Positions 26,350-35,076 of a stretch of DNA of 35,076 bases are shown here, piece by piece. The notes beneath the pieces are model-generated. The model was given only the letters and a program-made list of their open reading frames with translations. It was not told where the DNA came from and did no database searches. Source of the DNA: Proteobacteria bacterium CG1_02_64_396. Lineage in GTDB: Bacteria; Pseudomonadota; MNWR01; CG1-02-64-396. The first letter of the stretch is position 1. Each line of letters opens with the position of its first letter. The stretch is from contig MNWR01000089.1 in assembly GCA_001872725.1 (NCBI GenBank), forward strand, positions 1 through 35,076, read 5' to 3'. The position numbers and the translations under genes were made by a program.

Positions 26350-26871
26350 TTACTTCGAGCTTTGCGTGCGGGTGTTGATCTCCGCAACGCTCTTGCCGCG
26401 ACGGGCTGCGATGTCGGCCGGAGAATGTTGCTGGCGCAACGCCTGAACCGCAGCTTTAACCATGTTGTGGGGGTTGTTCGAACCCAGGTTTTTAGCCACA
26501 ACATCCTGCACCCCGGCCATTTCCATCACCGCACGCACAGGGCCGCCAGCAATAATGCCCGTACCTGCAGGAGCGGGTTTCAGAAGAACTTGCCCCGCGC
26601 CATAGCTACCCACGGCGCCGAACTGAACGGTGGTACCGTTCAGAGGAATCCGGATCAGGTTCTTCTTGGCCTGCTCGGTCGCTTTGCGAACCGCCTCGGG
26701 CACCTCTTTGGCCTTACCCTTGCCGTAGCCGACATGGCCTTTGCCGTCGCCTACCACAACCAGAGCGGCAAAGCCGAAACGACGACCACCCTTGACGACT
26801 TTGGCGACTCGATTGACCCCGACCAACTTATCTTGGAGATCCAAGGCGTCGGCGTTGATTTGATTGCGCAT
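26350..26871 (-). CDS. rpsE: 30S ribosomal protein S5
   Basis: S5 takes part in decoding accuracy and is a target of spectinomycin resistance mutations. The 173-residue protein has the S5 domain [40 protein letters not shown] and [20 protein letters not shown]. Lys-Val-Val-Lys-Gly (KVVKGGRR) in the spectinomycin loop is wild-type-like. The start ATG is at 26869-26871. Confidence 0.97.
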   Translation of the reverse strand: MRNQINADALDLQDKLVGVNRVAKVVKGGRRFGFAALVVVGDGKGHVGYGKGKAKEVPEAVRKATEQAKKNLIRIPLNGTTVQFGAVGSYGAGQVLLKPAPAGTGIIAGGPVRAVMEMAGVQDVVAKNLGSNNPHNMVKAAVQALRQQHSPADIAARRGKSVAEINTRTQSSK

Positions 26872-26888
26872 GAGTGTTCTCCAGCCGC

Positions 26889-27257
26889 TTAGAATTCGAG
26901 TCCGGCGGACCGGGCGCCATCGGCCAGCGCTTTAACCCGACCATGGTAGAGGTAGCCGCTACGATCAAAGACAACCTGAGCGATCCCGGCGGCTAAGGCG
27001 CGTTTGGCGACCAATTCACCCACCTTTTGCGCCGCTTCGACATTGCTGCCGATGCTTAAGGAAAGCTCTTTGTCCTTAGTGGAGGCCGCAGCCAGCGTCA
27101 CCCCACGGGTGTCGTCGATGATCTGGGCGTAAATGTGCTTGTTGGAGCGAAAGATGCTCAACCGCAGCCGCGTGCTCTCACGACGGAGACGACGGCGAAG
27201 GCGTTGAGCCCGCCGATCGCGGGAATCGGCATAACGTGCGCGACGAATGACAGCCAT
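26889..27257 (-). CDS. rplR: 50S ribosomal protein L18
   Basis: L18 binds 5S rRNA. The 122-residue protein has a basic N-terminus ([20 protein letters not shown]) and the conserved [18 protein letters not shown] and [20 protein letters not shown] blocks, ending ARSAGLEF. The ATG lies at 27255-27257, 15 bases after rplF. Confidence 0.97.
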   Translation of the reverse strand: MAVIRRARYADSRDRRAQRLRRRLRRESTRLRLSIFRSNKHIYAQIIDDTRGVTLAAASTKDKELSLSIGSNVEAAQKVGELVAKRALAAGIAQVVFDRSGYLYHGRVKALADGARSAGLEF

Positions 27258-27272
27258 GGTGTCGACCCCGAA

Positions 27273-27806
27273 TTACTTAGCCTTCTTACCTTCTTTGATG
27301 GCGACATGCTCGCCGACATAGCGAACCCCTTTACCCTTGTAGGGCTCTGGAGGCCGGAACGCCCGGATCTCAGCACAAACCTGACCCACGCGCTCTTTAT
27401 TGGCACCCGACACATGAATCAACGTCGGGGTATCGCACTTGATCTCGATCCCTTCGGGAATCGGGTATTCCACAGGATGGGAAAACCCGAGCGAGAGCTT
27501 CAAGGTCCGACCGGCCACTTCCGAACGATAACCGACACCCTTGATCTCCAAGGATTTGGTAAATCCCTGACTCACGCCAAGAACCATGTTGTTTAGAAGG
27601 GCACGGGTCAAACCCCAGAAGTTGTTCCCCTGGCCTTCGACCTTGGGAGACACAACCAGGCTCGAACCCTCCTGGGTCACCTGGACCTCAGGACGAATCT
27701 CCGCTGAAAGAGCCCCTTTGGGCCCCTTCACTTCCACCGAACCCTCCCCGAAGGTGATCGTCACCTGACCGGGAATTTCGATAGGTTGCTTGCCGATACG
27801 TGACAT
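27273..27806 (-). CDS. rplF: 50S ribosomal protein L6
   Basis: L6 lies near the GTPase-associated region. The 177-residue protein begins MSRIGKQPIEIPGQVTITF and has two L6 repeats; the second contains RAFRPPEPYKGKGVRYVGE, the family signature. The start ATG is at 27804-27806, with the spc order rpsH-rplF-rplR preserved. Confidence 0.97.
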   Translation of the reverse strand: MSRIGKQPIEIPGQVTITFGEGSVEVKGPKGALSAEIRPEVQVTQEGSSLVVSPKVEGQGNNFWGLTRALLNNMVLGVSQGFTKSLEIKGVGYRSEVAGRTLKLSLGFSHPVEYPIPEGIEIKCDTPTLIHVSGANKERVGQVCAEIRAFRPPEPYKGKGVRYVGEHVAIKEGKKAK

Positions 27807-27870
27807 CGAAAGCGTCCCCTGTCTCGTCTCAGTTCAAAATCTTAAAAGCAGCCCTGACGGGCCGCGCTAT

Positions 27871-28266
27871 TTACCAGATTTGGCAAAGAATCTCGCCGCC
27901 GACCCCGAACTCGCGGGCTTGACGATCACTAACCACCCCACGGCTTGTGGAGAGAATGGCGATGCCAAAACCGTTGCGTACGAAGGGGATCTCGGAGACC
28001 GCCACATAGCGCCGCAAGCCAGGCTTGGAGAGGCGACTGATGTGTTCAATCCCGTTGCCTTCGGGGGTGTACTTGAGCTGGATGCTCAGGGTGCGCTTGG
28101 CACCTTCGCCTCCGACCTTATAGGCCCGGATATATCCCTCGTCCTTTAGGATCGAGGCAATGGCGGTTTTCATTTTGGAGGCCGGCATGCGGATCACATC
28201 GAGGCGGGCAGTTTGCCCGTTGCGGATCCGAGTCAACATATCGGCGATTGGATCGGTCATGGCCAT
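27871..28266 (-). CDS. rpsH: 30S ribosomal protein S8
   Basis: S8 binds 16S rRNA helix 21 and in E. coli represses the spc operon. The 131-residue protein starts MAMTDPIADMLTRIRNGQTA and includes STSRGVVSDRQAREFGVGGE. The ATG at 28264-28266 was chosen over the ATG two codons on because it fits the family start (MxMTDPIADM) and has AGGGG upstream. Confidence 0.97.
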   Translation of the reverse strand: MAMTDPIADMLTRIRNGQTARLDVIRMPASKMKTAIASILKDEGYIRAYKVGGEGAKRTLSIQLKYTPEGNGIEHISRLSKPGLRRYVAVSEIPFVRNGFGIAILSTSRGVVSDRQAREFGVGGEILCQIW

Positions 28267-28280
28267 TGTCTAATCCCCTA

Positions 28281-28466
28281 TTACCAGCTGGCCTTGGTCA
28301 TGCCAGGAATCTCGCCCTTCAGCGCACGTTGACGCAGGCAGATGCGGCAGAGGCGGAATTTCCGGTACACCGAACGAGGGCGACCGCAGCATTCGCAACG
28401 GGTGTAGCCACGAACGCCAAATTTCGGCGCACGAGCAGCTTTTGCAATCAAGCACTTCTTAGCCAA
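28281..28466 (-). CDS. rpsN: 30S ribosomal protein S14, short zinc-binding form (type Z)
   Basis: A 61-residue S14 ([20 protein letters not shown]...ASW) with Cys24, Cys27, Cys40 and Cys43 as the zinc site. This is the short C+ form, unlike the roughly 100-residue zinc-free S14 of E. coli. The start codon is TTG (28464-28466), supported by AAGGAGT about six bases upstream and by the family N-terminus. It lies between rplE and rpsH, the normal spc position. Confidence 0.96.
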   Translation of the reverse strand: MAKKCLIAKAARAPKFGVRGYTRCECCGRPRSVYRKFRLCRICLRQRALKGEIPGMTKASW

Positions 28467-28476
28467 GGCGGACTCC

Positions 28477-29022
28477 TTACTTGCGGAACGGCATGTTCAG
28501 CGCACGAAGGAAGGCCCGGCCCTCTTCGTCACTGTTCGCAGAGGTCACGATGACCACATCCATCCCCCGAACCTGATCAACCTCATCGTAGTTGATCTCC
28601 GGAAAAATGATCTGCTCACGGATCCCCAGGGTGTAGTTGCCGCGCCCGTCGAAAGCCTTGGAGGAGACCCCCTTGAAATCTCGGACACGGGGAAGTGCGA
28701 TGCTTACCAGGCGGTCCAGGAATTCCCACATCTGGTCGCCACGAAGGGTCACCTTCGCTCCGATGTTCATCCCTTCGCGCAGCTTGAAAGCCGCGATGGA
28801 CTTCTTCGCCTTGGTGACGACCGGCTTTTGACCGGCGATTTTGGTCAAGTCGAGGACCGCGCCCTCAAGGATCTTGGGATTGCCGATGGCCTCCCCAACA
28901 CCCATGTTGATGACGATCTTCTCAAGACGGGGGACTTGGTGGATGTTGCTGTACCCAAACTCCTGCATCAGAGCGGGAACCACCTGATCCTTGTAAACCT
29001 GTTTCAAACGTGCCCGGGCCAT
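28477..29022 (-). CDS. rplE: 50S ribosomal protein L5
   Basis: L5 binds 5S rRNA and contacts P-site tRNA. The 181-residue protein contains [60 protein letters not shown] and [14 protein letters not shown], all typical. The start ATG is at 29020-29022. It is the second gene after rplN in the spc group. Confidence 0.97.
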   Translation of the reverse strand: MARARLKQVYKDQVVPALMQEFGYSNIHQVPRLEKIVINMGVGEAIGNPKILEGAVLDLTKIAGQKPVVTKAKKSIAAFKLREGMNIGAKVTLRGDQMWEFLDRLVSIALPRVRDFKGVSSKAFDGRGNYTLGIREQIIFPEINYDEVDQVRGMDVVIVTSANSDEEGRAFLRALNMPFRK

Positions 29023-29036
29023 TGCCTACCCCTAGT

Positions 29037-29351
29037 TTAAATCTGCTCGCCGCAGGACTTACACACGCGGACCTTGGAGCCATCCTCCAGAACACGCTGA
29101 CCGATCCGCACCCCTTTACCACAACTGTTGCAGTAAAGGTTCACATTCGACAGGTGAATGGGGGCCTCCCGCTCAATGATGCCACCCTGAGGGTTGCGCA
29201 TATTGGGACGGGTGTGCCGTTTGATCGTGTTGACCTGCTCGACGATGACGCGACCTTTGCGTGGCAGTACGCGGATCACCTTCCCACGCTTACCACGTTC
29301 CTTGCCCGCCAGCACGATCACTTCGTCGTCTTTACGGATGTTGGTTTTCAT
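29037..29351 (-). CDS. rplX: 50S ribosomal protein L24 with zinc-ribbon tail
   Basis: L24 initiates large-subunit assembly. The 104-residue protein has a KOW domain (IRKDDEVIVLAGKERGKRGK) and NTIKRHTRPNMRNPQGGIIE. Its C-terminal half has Cys74, Cys77, Cys97 and Cys100 (CNSC, CKSC), a likely zinc site seen in many non-enteric bacteria. I use the ATG at 29349-29351; a GTG one codon upstream (29352-29354) is an alternative, as it is better spaced from AGGG. Confidence 0.95.
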   Translation of the reverse strand: MKTNIRKDDEVIVLAGKERGKRGKVIRVLPRKGRVIVEQVNTIKRHTRPNMRNPQGGIIEREAPIHLSNVNLYCNSCGKGVRIGQRVLEDGSKVRVCKSCGEQI

Positions 29352-29386
29352 CACTATTCCAGCCCTGCGAACGGAGCCTGCCAGCC

Positions 29387-29755
29387 TTAGAGAACTTCAG
29401 GCGCCAGGGAGATGATCTTCATGAAATTGCGGGCACGAAGCTCGCGCGTCACCGGCCCGAAGATACGGGTCCCGATCGGCTCTTGGTTGTTGTTAATCAA
29501 GACGGCTGCATTACCGTCGAAGCGAATCACCGAACCGTCGGGCCGACGAACCTCTTTTTTGGTCCGAACGATGACGGCCTTGTGAACATCGCCCTTCTTC
29601 ACCTTGCCCCGGGGAATCGCATCCTTCACCGAAACAACGATGACGTCGCCCACCCCAGCGACCATGCGCTTGGAGCCCCCGAGCACCTTGATGCACTGCA
29701 CCTTTTTGGCACCCGAGTTGTCGGCCACGTCGAGGATGGTTTGCATCTGAATCAT
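29387..29755 (-). CDS. rplN: 50S ribosomal protein L14
   Basis: L14 lies at the subunit interface, where the silencing factor RsfS binds. The 122-residue protein shows [60 protein letters not shown] and the C-terminal [12 protein letters not shown]. The start ATG is at 29753-29755, 14 bases after rpsQ. Confidence 0.97.
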   Translation of the reverse strand: MIQMQTILDVADNSGAKKVQCIKVLGGSKRMVAGVGDVIVVSVKDAIPRGKVKKGDVHKAVIVRTKKEVRRPDGSVIRFDGNAAVLINNNQEPIGTRIFGPVTRELRARNFMKIISLAPEVL

Positions 29756-29769
29756 GACTGTCTCCCCGA

Positions 29770-30036
29770 TTAGGCTTCGGCTGCCCGCTTGAGGACCTGG
29801 CTAACACGCCAGTGTTTGTCCTTGGCCAGCGGGCGGCAGGCCGTCAACAGCACACGATCACCCTCGCGGCAAGCGTTGGTCTCGTCATGTGCCTTGTATT
29901 TTTTACTGCGGCGAATGGTCTTTTTATAGAGCGGGTGCTGAACCAACCGCTCGACCTTCACCACAATGGTCTTTTCCATCTTGTCGGAAACCACTACCCC
30001 TTCGAGGGTACGGGCTCGTCCGCGGCTCGCAGTCAT
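29770..30036 (-). CDS. rpsQ: 30S ribosomal protein S17
   Basis: S17 is a primary 16S rRNA binder with an OB fold. The 88-residue protein contains [20 protein letters not shown] and [19 protein letters not shown]. The ATG at 30034-30036 overlaps the rpmC stop as ATGA. The C-terminus (QVLKRAAEA) is slightly longer than in E. coli. Confidence 0.96.
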   Translation of the reverse strand: MTASRGRARTLEGVVVSDKMEKTIVVKVERLVQHPLYKKTIRRSKKYKAHDETNACREGDRVLLTACRPLAKDKHWRVSQVLKRAAEA

Positions 30037-30236
30037 TGACCGCCCTCCCGCTGCTTCTCGGTGATGATGGTCCGAACCTGGGCGACCTCGCGGCGGACCT
30101 GACGGATCCGGGCCGTGTTCTCAAGTTGTGCCATCGCATGTTGGAACCGCATGCCCATTTGCTCCTTAAGCAGCTCACCGAGCTTGCTTTGAAGCGCCGC
30201 GTCGCTCATGCCACGAAGTTCTTTGGCGTCGGCCAT
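30033..30236 (-). CDS. rpmC: 50S ribosomal protein L29
   Basis: L29 sits at the tunnel exit with L23. The 67-residue helical-hairpin protein is [20 protein letters not shown]... with [20 protein letters not shown], the family core. The ATG is at 30234-30236, three bases after the rplP stop; its end overlaps rpsQ. Confidence 0.95.
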   Translation of the reverse strand: MADAKELRGMSDAALQSKLGELLKEQMGMRFQHAMAQLENTARIRQVRREVAQVRTIITEKQREGGQ

Positions 30237-30239
30237 CGT

Positions 30240-30653
30240 TTATGCCTCTTCTCGCATAACAAACCGGGTCTTCACCGGAAGTTTCGCCGCGGCCAGTCGG
30301 AACGCCTCGGCAGCCACCTCAGGAGTAACACCCTCCATCTCATACAAAACCCGCCCGGGGCGAATCACCGCCGACCAGTGGTCAACCGATCCCTTACCAC
30401 TGCCCATGCGGACCTCGGCAGGTTTGCTGGTGATCGGCTTGTCGGGAAAGACTCGAATCCAGATACGACCGCCGCGTTTGATGTGGCGGGTCATCGCGAT
30501 ACGAGCCGCCTCAATTTGGCGTGCGGTCAACATCCCACGGGTCAACGCTTTGAGGCCATACTGACCGAAAGCCAAGGTCGATCCACGCTGGGAAAGCCCC
30601 TTGTTCCGACCCTTCTGGATTTTGCGAAACTTGGTACGTTTAGGCTGCAACAT
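30240..30653 (-). CDS. rplP: 50S ribosomal protein L16
   Basis: L16 helps organise the A-site tRNA region. The 137-residue protein starts [20 protein letters not shown] and includes [40 protein letters not shown] and [18 protein letters not shown], all diagnostic. The start ATG is at 30651-30653, 14 bases after the rpsC stop. Confidence 0.97.
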   Translation of the reverse strand: MLQPKRTKFRKIQKGRNKGLSQRGSTLAFGQYGLKALTRGMLTARQIEAARIAMTRHIKRGGRIWIRVFPDKPITSKPAEVRMGSGKGSVDHWSAVIRPGRVLYEMEGVTPEVAAEAFRLAAAKLPVKTRFVMREEA

Positions 30654-30667
30654 CGCTTATGCGCTCC

Positions 30668-31306
30668 TTAGGTCAACCGACCGGTCGGTACTTCCTCGCG
30701 GAAGATCCAGACCTTGACGCCAATGATCCCGAAGGTGGTCTTAGCCTCGGCAAAACCGTAATCGATATCGGCCCGCAGGGTGTGCAACGGTACCCTACCC
30801 TCGCGGTACCACTCGGCGCGGGCGATCTCGGCGCCGGCCAGACGCCCGGAGGTGTGGATCCGAATCCCCTTGGCCCCCAACCGCATAGCATTGGTCACGG
30901 AACGCTTCATCGCACGCCGGAACGCCACTCGACGCTCCAACTGAAGGGCGATGTTCTCGGCCACCAGTTGGGCATCAATTTCGGGCTTGCGCACTTCAAC
31001 GATGTTGATGTGCACCTCTTCGGATGTGCGCTTCTCGATCTCTTGGCGCAACGTCTCGATATCGGCACCCTTCTTACCAATAATAACGCCGGGACGGGCA
31101 GCGTGGATGTTGATCCGAGCCCGCTTGGCCGGACGCTCGATCACAATCTTAGAGACTCCTGCGTGATTGAGCTTCTCTTTCAAAAAGCTGCGCAGGCTAA
31201 AGTCTTCATGAAGCTTGTCAGCAAAGTCGCGTTCGGCATACCAACGCGACGCCCAATTCTTGATGATGCCGATCCGGAAACCGATCGGGTTTACCTTCTG
31301 ACCCAA
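30668..31306 (-). CDS. rpsC: 30S ribosomal protein S3
   Basis: S3 forms part of the mRNA entry channel. The 212-residue protein begins [20 protein letters not shown], has a KH domain with [20 protein letters not shown], and a C-terminal domain with [20 protein letters not shown]. The start codon is TTG (31304-31306), preceded by GGGGAGG six bases upstream and matching the family N-terminus exactly. It is 18 bases downstream of rplV. Confidence 0.97.
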   Translation of the reverse strand: MGQKVNPIGFRIGIIKNWASRWYAERDFADKLHEDFSLRSFLKEKLNHAGVSKIVIERPAKRARINIHAARPGVIIGKKGADIETLRQEIEKRTSEEVHINIVEVRKPEIDAQLVAENIALQLERRVAFRRAMKRSVTNAMRLGAKGIRIHTSGRLAGAEIARAEWYREGRVPLHTLRADIDYGFAEAKTTFGIIGVKVWIFREEVPTGRLT

Positions 31307-31324
31307 GAGACACCTCCCCTTTCG

Positions 31325-31660
31325 TTAATCCCGTTCGGCGACGGCGACAGTGATGTGGCTGGTCCGCTTCAAAATACGGCTTCCACGGCCACGAGCCCGT
31401 GCCATAAACCGCTTCAGGGTAGGACCTTGATCGATGGCAATCGTCGAGACCATCAACCGATCCACATCCAGCCCGAGGTTGTTCTCGGCATTGGCCATCG
31501 CACTGAGCAACACCTTTCGGATGATGCGGGCGGCGGTTTTGGGGTTGTGGGCCAACTCGGCCAGGGCCACATCGACCTTCTTGCCACGAACCAGATCGGC
31601 CACGGGGCGGATCTTGGTCGGAGACATCCGGATCTGCCGGGCAACGGCTTTCACTTCCAT
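31325..31660 (-). CDS. rplV: 50S ribosomal protein L22
   Basis: L22 lines the peptide exit tunnel and is a site of macrolide resistance mutations. The 111-residue protein has AVARQIRMSPTKIRPVADLV and KRFMARARGRGSRILKRTSH. The ATG at 31658-31660 is preferred because AAGGGG sits seven bases upstream; the ATG two codons earlier (31664-31666) is almost on top of that signal. Confidence 0.94.
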   Translation of the reverse strand: MEVKAVARQIRMSPTKIRPVADLVRGKKVDVALAELAHNPKTAARIIRKVLLSAMANAENNLGLDVDRLMVSTIAIDQGPTLKRFMARARGRGSRILKRTSHITVAVAERD

Positions 31661-31671
31661 CGTCATTCCCC

Positions 31672-31950
31672 TTAGCGCCGCTTGGCCTTCTTATCGACGC
31701 CATGACCGTAGTAGGTACGGGTGGGCGCGAACTCACCGAGCTTGTAACCGACCATGTTTTCGGTCACATACACCGGGATGAACTTGCTCCCGTTGTGCAC
31801 CGAAAAGGTATGGCCGATGAACTCAGGCATGATGGTAGAGCGGCGCGACCAGGTCTTAATGGGATCCCGGCGGCTGCCCTCTTTCTGTTTGACCACCTTA
31901 TCCATGAGGTACTGGTCAAAAAATGGACCTTTTTTAATCGAACGAGGCAC
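31672..31950 (-). CDS. rpsS: 30S ribosomal protein S19
   Basis: S19 lies in the small-subunit head with S13. The 92-residue protein has [40 protein letters not shown] and [17 protein letters not shown]. The start codon is GTG (31948-31950) behind GAGGGGGG at good spacing. It follows rplB by 15 bases. Confidence 0.97.
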   Translation of the reverse strand: MPRSIKKGPFFDQYLMDKVVKQKEGSRRDPIKTWSRRSTIMPEFIGHTFSVHNGSKFIPVYVTENMVGYKLGEFAPTRTYYGHGVDKKAKRR

Positions 31951-31965
31951 CTTGGTCCCCCCTCA

Positions 31966-32790
31966 TCACTTGTTGCGGCGGCGAACGATAAAGCGATCGG
32001 TCGCCCGGTTGTGGCGGGTGCGGTAACCCTTGGTAGGGGTACCCCAGGGCGAAACCGGGTGACGTCCACCGCTGGTCCGCCCCTCACCACCGCCATGGGG
32101 GTGATCGACCGGGTTCATCGCCACACCGCGGACGGTGGGACGAACACCCAACCAGCGCTTGCGACCCGCCTTGCCCAGCTTTTGGTTGGAATGATCGGGA
32201 TTCGAAACCGAACCCACGGTCGCCATGCAATGCACGGAAACCAACCGCATCTCGCCTGAAGAGAGCTTCAGGGTTGCCCAGTTGCCTTCCCGAGCCAACA
32301 GCTGAATTGAGGTCCCGGCAGAACGACCGAGCTGCCCGCCCTTGCCGGGTTTCATCTCCACGTTGTGGACGATGGTCCCGACCGGGATCGAACGCAGCGG
32401 CATCGCATTGCCGGGCCGGATGTCGGCACCGTCGGCAGCAATGACCTGGTCGCCCGCTTTCAAACCTTGGGGAGCAAGGATGTAGCTCTTCTCACCATCT
32501 GCATAAACCAACAACGCGATGAACGCGGTGCGGTTAGGGTCGTATTCCAAACGCTCGACACGGGCAGAAATGTCTTTTTTATTGCGACGGAAATCGACGA
32601 GCCGATACCGCTGCTTATGACCACCGCCCTGGTGGCGAACCGTCAAGCGACCAGTGTTGTTCCGGCCACCGTTTTTCTTTTGGGGGGCGAGCAAGGAGCG
32701 TTCAGGGCCCTCTTTCGAGAGCTCACTGCGATCCACCTTCACGGTGAATCTGCTGCTCGGGGTCGCCGGTTTCATCGCCTTCAAAGCCAT
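31966..32790 (-). CDS. rplB: 50S ribosomal protein L2
   Basis: L2 is needed for subunit association and peptidyl transfer. The 274-residue protein contains [40 protein letters not shown], and the C-terminal [16 protein letters not shown] with the conserved His essential for activity in the family. The start ATG is at 32788-32790. The order L3-L4-L23-L2 is standard. Confidence 0.98.
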   Translation of the reverse strand: MALKAMKPATPSSRFTVKVDRSELSKEGPERSLLAPQKKNGGRNNTGRLTVRHQGGGHKQRYRLVDFRRNKKDISARVERLEYDPNRTAFIALLVYADGEKSYILAPQGLKAGDQVIAADGADIRPGNAMPLRSIPVGTIVHNVEMKPGKGGQLGRSAGTSIQLLAREGNWATLKLSSGEMRLVSVHCMATVGSVSNPDHSNQKLGKAGRKRWLGVRPTVRGVAMNPVDHPHGGGEGRTSGGRHPVSPWGTPTKGYRTRHNRATDRFIVRRRNK

Positions 32791-32797
32791 AACCGCC

Positions 32798-33094
32798 TCA
32801 CTGCTCCAGGATTGCGAGGGATTGACCCTCTTTCAGCCGGACCACAGCCTGCTTTGAGGCAGAACGGCGGCCCTCGAAACGGCCCAGACGACGCACCTTG
32901 CCCAGCCGGTTACGGGTCTGAACGCTGATCACCTCGACACCGAAGAGCTTTTCGACGGCGGCGCGGATCTCCTGCTTGCTGGCATCGACCGACACCTCGA
33001 AGGTGTACTGGTTGTTCTTCTCGGTGCCACGCAGACTCTTCTCGGTGACGATCGGCCGACGGAGGATCCGATAGAGTTCGTGTTGCTGGCTCAT
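32798..33094 (-). CDS. rplW: 50S ribosomal protein L23
   Basis: L23 is at the tunnel exit and is the docking site for trigger factor and SRP. The 98-residue protein has [40 protein letters not shown] and [20 protein letters not shown]. The ATG at 33092-33094 overlaps the rplD stop as ATGA. Confidence 0.97.
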   Translation of the reverse strand: MSQQHELYRILRRPIVTEKSLRGTEKNNQYTFEVSVDASKQEIRAAVEKLFGVEVISVQTRNRLGKVRRLGRFEGRRSASKQAVVRLKEGQSLAILEQ

Positions 33095-33717
33095 TGGAAG
33101 CGCTCCTCAAGCTTTTTCACCGCAGCCTGGGTGATGACGGTCTTCGGACGGCTCAGGATGTCGTAGACCGACAACGAGGCAACATCGACCACATCAACCT
33201 TGTGCAGATTGCGGCAACCCAAAACCAGGTTAGCCTCAAGACCATCGGTCACCAACAAGGCCTCGGGGATACCCAGGCTTTGCAATAGCGCCAAGGCTTC
33301 CTTGGTGCGGGGAGCCTCAAGGCTCAGATGATCGACGATGATCAGATCACCCTCGGCCAGACGGTCGGACAAGGCAATCGCAAGCGCTTTTTTCTTAAGC
33401 TTGCGGTTGATCTTGACCTGACGACGGTCGGGGCCGAATGCGAAGGCAACACCACCATGACGCCAGTGGGGCGCACGGGTCGTTCCTGCGCGGGCACGAC
33501 CGGTCCCCTTTTGTCGCCATGGCTTGGCTCCGCCACCGCTGACCTCGGAACGGGTCTTGGTTTTGCGGGTGCCGCGCCGATGAGCATCAAGCTCTGCCAC
33601 AACAGCCAAGTGAATGATGTCGCTGCGGATCTCCTGAGCCCAAAGGTCAGGATTCCCGTTGAGAACACCTGCCTCTTGGCCGCTCCGGTCAACGATTTTC
33701 AGGGCGATTTCGCTCAT
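33091..33717 (-). CDS. rplD: 50S ribosomal protein L4
   Basis: L4 reaches into the exit tunnel and in E. coli also represses the S10 operon. The 208-residue protein includes [20 protein letters not shown] and [20 protein letters not shown], the conserved loop. The ATG at 33715-33717 overlaps the rplC stop as ATGA. Confidence 0.97.
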   Translation of the reverse strand: MSEIALKIVDRSGQEAGVLNGNPDLWAQEIRSDIIHLAVVAELDAHRRGTRKTKTRSEVSGGGAKPWRQKGTGRARAGTTRAPHWRHGGVAFAFGPDRRQVKINRKLKKKALAIALSDRLAEGDLIIVDHLSLEAPRTKEALALLQSLGIPEALLVTDGLEANLVLGCRNLHKVDVVDVASLSVYDILSRPKTVITQAAVKKLEERFQ

Positions 33718-34358
33718 GCCTTGGCCCCTTTCTTCACTGCAGTGTTGACGTAGACCAGAGACCCGGCATGTCCGGGAACCGAGCCTTCGACCAGCAGCAC
33801 GCTCTCCTCTGCACGCACCTGAACCACTTTTAGGTTCTGGGTGGTGACCCGCTCGGCGCCCATGTGACCCGCCATCTTCTTATTTTTGAAGACACGGCCC
33901 GGAGTTTGGCGATTCCCGATCGAGCCGGGGGAGCGATGGGAGATCGACACACCATGGGTGGCGCGCAAGCCGCCAAACCCATGACGTTTCATCACGCCCT
34001 GGAAGCCTTTACCGATCGAGGTTCCGGTGACATCGACGTACTCCGTGTCCGAAAACTGGGAGACGTCGAGTTCCTGACCCACCTGGTATTGGCTGGGATC
34101 CTCGATACGGAATTCACGAAGGTTGCGAAGGGGCTCAATGCCCGCTTTCGCGAAATGACCGCGTTGCGGTCCATTAACCCGCGAAGGTTTGGCATCCTCA
34201 AATCCCAGCTGTACGGCGGCATAACCGTCGTTTTCGGGGGTTTTGATCTGCACCACCTTGCAGGGCCCAAGTTGAATCACGGTAACGGGCACCGATTGCC
34301 CGTCTTCCTGAAACACCCGGGTCATTCCGAGCTTACGCCCGATCAGCCCTGTAGCCAT
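33714..34358 (-). CDS. rplC: 50S ribosomal protein L3
   Basis: L3 is an early-assembly protein near the peptidyl transferase centre. The 214-residue protein begins [20 protein letters not shown] and contains [20 protein letters not shown] and [20 protein letters not shown], with the Gln that is N5-methylated by PrmB in many bacteria. The start ATG is at 34356-34358, 32 bases after rpsJ. Confidence 0.97.
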   Translation of the reverse strand: MATGLIGRKLGMTRVFQEDGQSVPVTVIQLGPCKVVQIKTPENDGYAAVQLGFEDAKPSRVNGPQRGHFAKAGIEPLRNLREFRIEDPSQYQVGQELDVSQFSDTEYVDVTGTSIGKGFQGVMKRHGFGGLRATHGVSISHRSPGSIGNRQTPGRVFKNKKMAGHMGAERVTTQNLKVVQVRAEESVLLVEGSVPGHAGSLVYVNTAVKKGAKA

Positions 34359-34390
34359 CGAACCATCCTCAAATCAAACGAATGACGGTC

Positions 34391-34702
34391 TTAGACCTTG
34401 ATCTCAACATCGACGCCGGCCGCGAGGTCCAGCTTCATCAACGCGTCCAAGGTCTGCGGAGAGGGGTCAACGATATCCAAAAGCCGCTTATGGGCTCGGA
34501 TTTCGAACTGTTCCCGACTCTTCTTGTTGACATGGGGGGAACGGATCACCGTATACCGACTGAACTTCGTCGGTAAGGGGATCGGTCCCCGAACAATCGC
34601 ACCGGTCGCCTTCACTGCATCCACGATCTCTTGAGCAGACTGATCGAGAATGCGGTGATCGAACGCCTTCAAACGGATTCGAATCTTCTGTCCGTCCATC
34701 AT
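34391..34702 (-). CDS. rpsJ: 30S ribosomal protein S10
   Basis: S10 is a small-subunit head protein; with NusB it also takes part in antitermination. The 103-residue protein has [40 protein letters not shown] and [20 protein letters not shown]. The ATG at 34700-34702 is chosen over the next ATG because GAGG lies nine bases upstream. It is the first gene of the S10 operon, after the tuf terminator. Confidence 0.96.
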   Translation of the reverse strand: MMDGQKIRIRLKAFDHRILDQSAQEIVDAVKATGAIVRGPIPLPTKFSRYTVIRSPHVNKKSREQFEIRAHKRLLDIVDPSPQTLDALMKLDLAAGVDVEIKV

Positions 34703-34746
34703 ATCGGCGAACCTCAAGCCTCACTCAGATACCAGGCCTAGCCCGG

Positions 34747-34776
34747 AAAAAAGCGCCGATGCCTGCTGGCACCGGC
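34747..34776 (-). terminator. Intrinsic terminator between tuf and rpsJ
   Basis: On the minus strand, GCCGGTGCC, loop AGCA, GGCATCGGC gives a 9-bp stem with one G-U pair, then GC and six T residues (34752-34747). It lies 23 bases beyond the tuf stop. S10 transcription would need read-through or its own promoter in the remaining 44 bases; no clear promoter is seen. Confidence 0.75.
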
Positions 34777-34799
34777 CCGTTGGAACTATTGCCTGTCGT

Positions 34800-35076
34800 T
34801 TATGCGATGATCTTACTGACGACGCCGGCGCCGACGGTACGACCGCCTTCACGAATGGCGAAGCGAAGACCCTCTTCCATCGCGATGGGCGCAATCAGCT
34901 CCACCGAAACAGAAACGTTGTCACCCGGAATCACCATCTCTTTGTCGGCGGGCAGCGTTACAACACCCGTCACGTCGGTGGTCCGGAAGTAAAACTGGGG
35001 ACGATAGCCACCGAAGAACGGGGTATGGCGCCCGCCCTCTTCCTTGCTCAGGATGTAGGCCTCGCCTTCAAACTTG
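34800..35076 (-). CDS. tuf: Elongation factor Tu, C-terminal part (cut by the window edge)
   Basis: The last 91 codons of EF-Tu, which brings aminoacyl-tRNA to the ribosome. Recognisable segments are [55 protein letters not shown] and the end [20 protein letters not shown] followed by Ala. The TAA stop is at 34800-34802. The GTPase domain lies outside the window. The tuf-rpsJ order is the usual junction between str and S10 operons. Confidence 0.95.
   Translation of the reverse strand, partial: KFEGEAYILSKEEGGRHTPFFGGYRPQFYFRTTDVTGVVTLPADKEMVIPGDNVSVSVELIAPIAMEEGLRFAIREGGRTVGAGVVSKIIA

Overview
The window comes from a high-GC proteobacterium. It contains a type II secretion (T2SS) operon beside the str-S10-spc-alpha ribosomal protein cluster. 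The gene order secY-adk-infA-rpmJ-rpsM and the zinc-binding forms of S4, S14, L24 and L36 differ from the enterobacterial pattern. They suggest a deep-branching proteobacterial lineage, for example the Zetaproteobacteria, Magnetococcia, Acidithiobacillia or delta-like groups. I cannot name the class from sequence alone. Nearly every gene is on the minus strand. The exceptions are an IS transposase remnant at the left edge and one small membrane protein at 4034-4474.

Left part (1-7 kb). The 3' end of an IS3-family element has cut into a small lipoprotein gene. A gene-poor, repeat-like stretch (457-677) follows and supplies the folD stop codon. Reading leftwards on the minus strand, fxsA, moaC, mobB, an SDR oxidoreductase and folD follow one another. 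A perfect 25-bp inverted repeat (REP-like) lies between fxsA and moaC, and moaC/mobB/SDR overlap by ATGA. A lone plus-strand CopD-like gene sits behind a structured leader with a terminator. mtnA and a HisC-type aminotransferase form a tight pair, preceded by a three-helix membrane protein.

Middle part (7-20 kb). A single minus-strand operon encodes gspC-D-E-F, then two unusual genes (a secreted TPR-like/membrane protein and a YidD-domain protein), then gspG-H-I-J-K-L-M-N. Nearly all junctions overlap or almost touch, so translation is probably coupled. No prepilin peptidase (gspO) is present. An extended -10 promoter candidate lies upstream of gspC. The gene before that encodes a SAM-hydrolysing (DUF62-type) enzyme whose ribosome binding site directly abuts the ribosomal operon terminator.

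Right part (20-35 kb). On the minus strand, from right to left: the end of tuf, a terminator, then the S10 and spc genes rpsJ-rplC-rplD-rplW-rplB-rpsS-rplV-rpsC-rplP-rpmC-rpsQ-rplN-rplX-rplE-rpsN-rpsH-rplF-rplR-rpsE-rpmD-rplO-secY-adk-infA-rpmJ. A hairpin overlapping a good sigma-70 promoter separates these from the alpha genes rpsM-rpsK-rpsD-rpoA-rplQ, which end at a strong terminator. Several of these genes start with TTG or GTG, each behind a strong Shine-Dalgarno sequence. The feature most worth following up is the TPR-like/YidD pair inside the T2SS operon.
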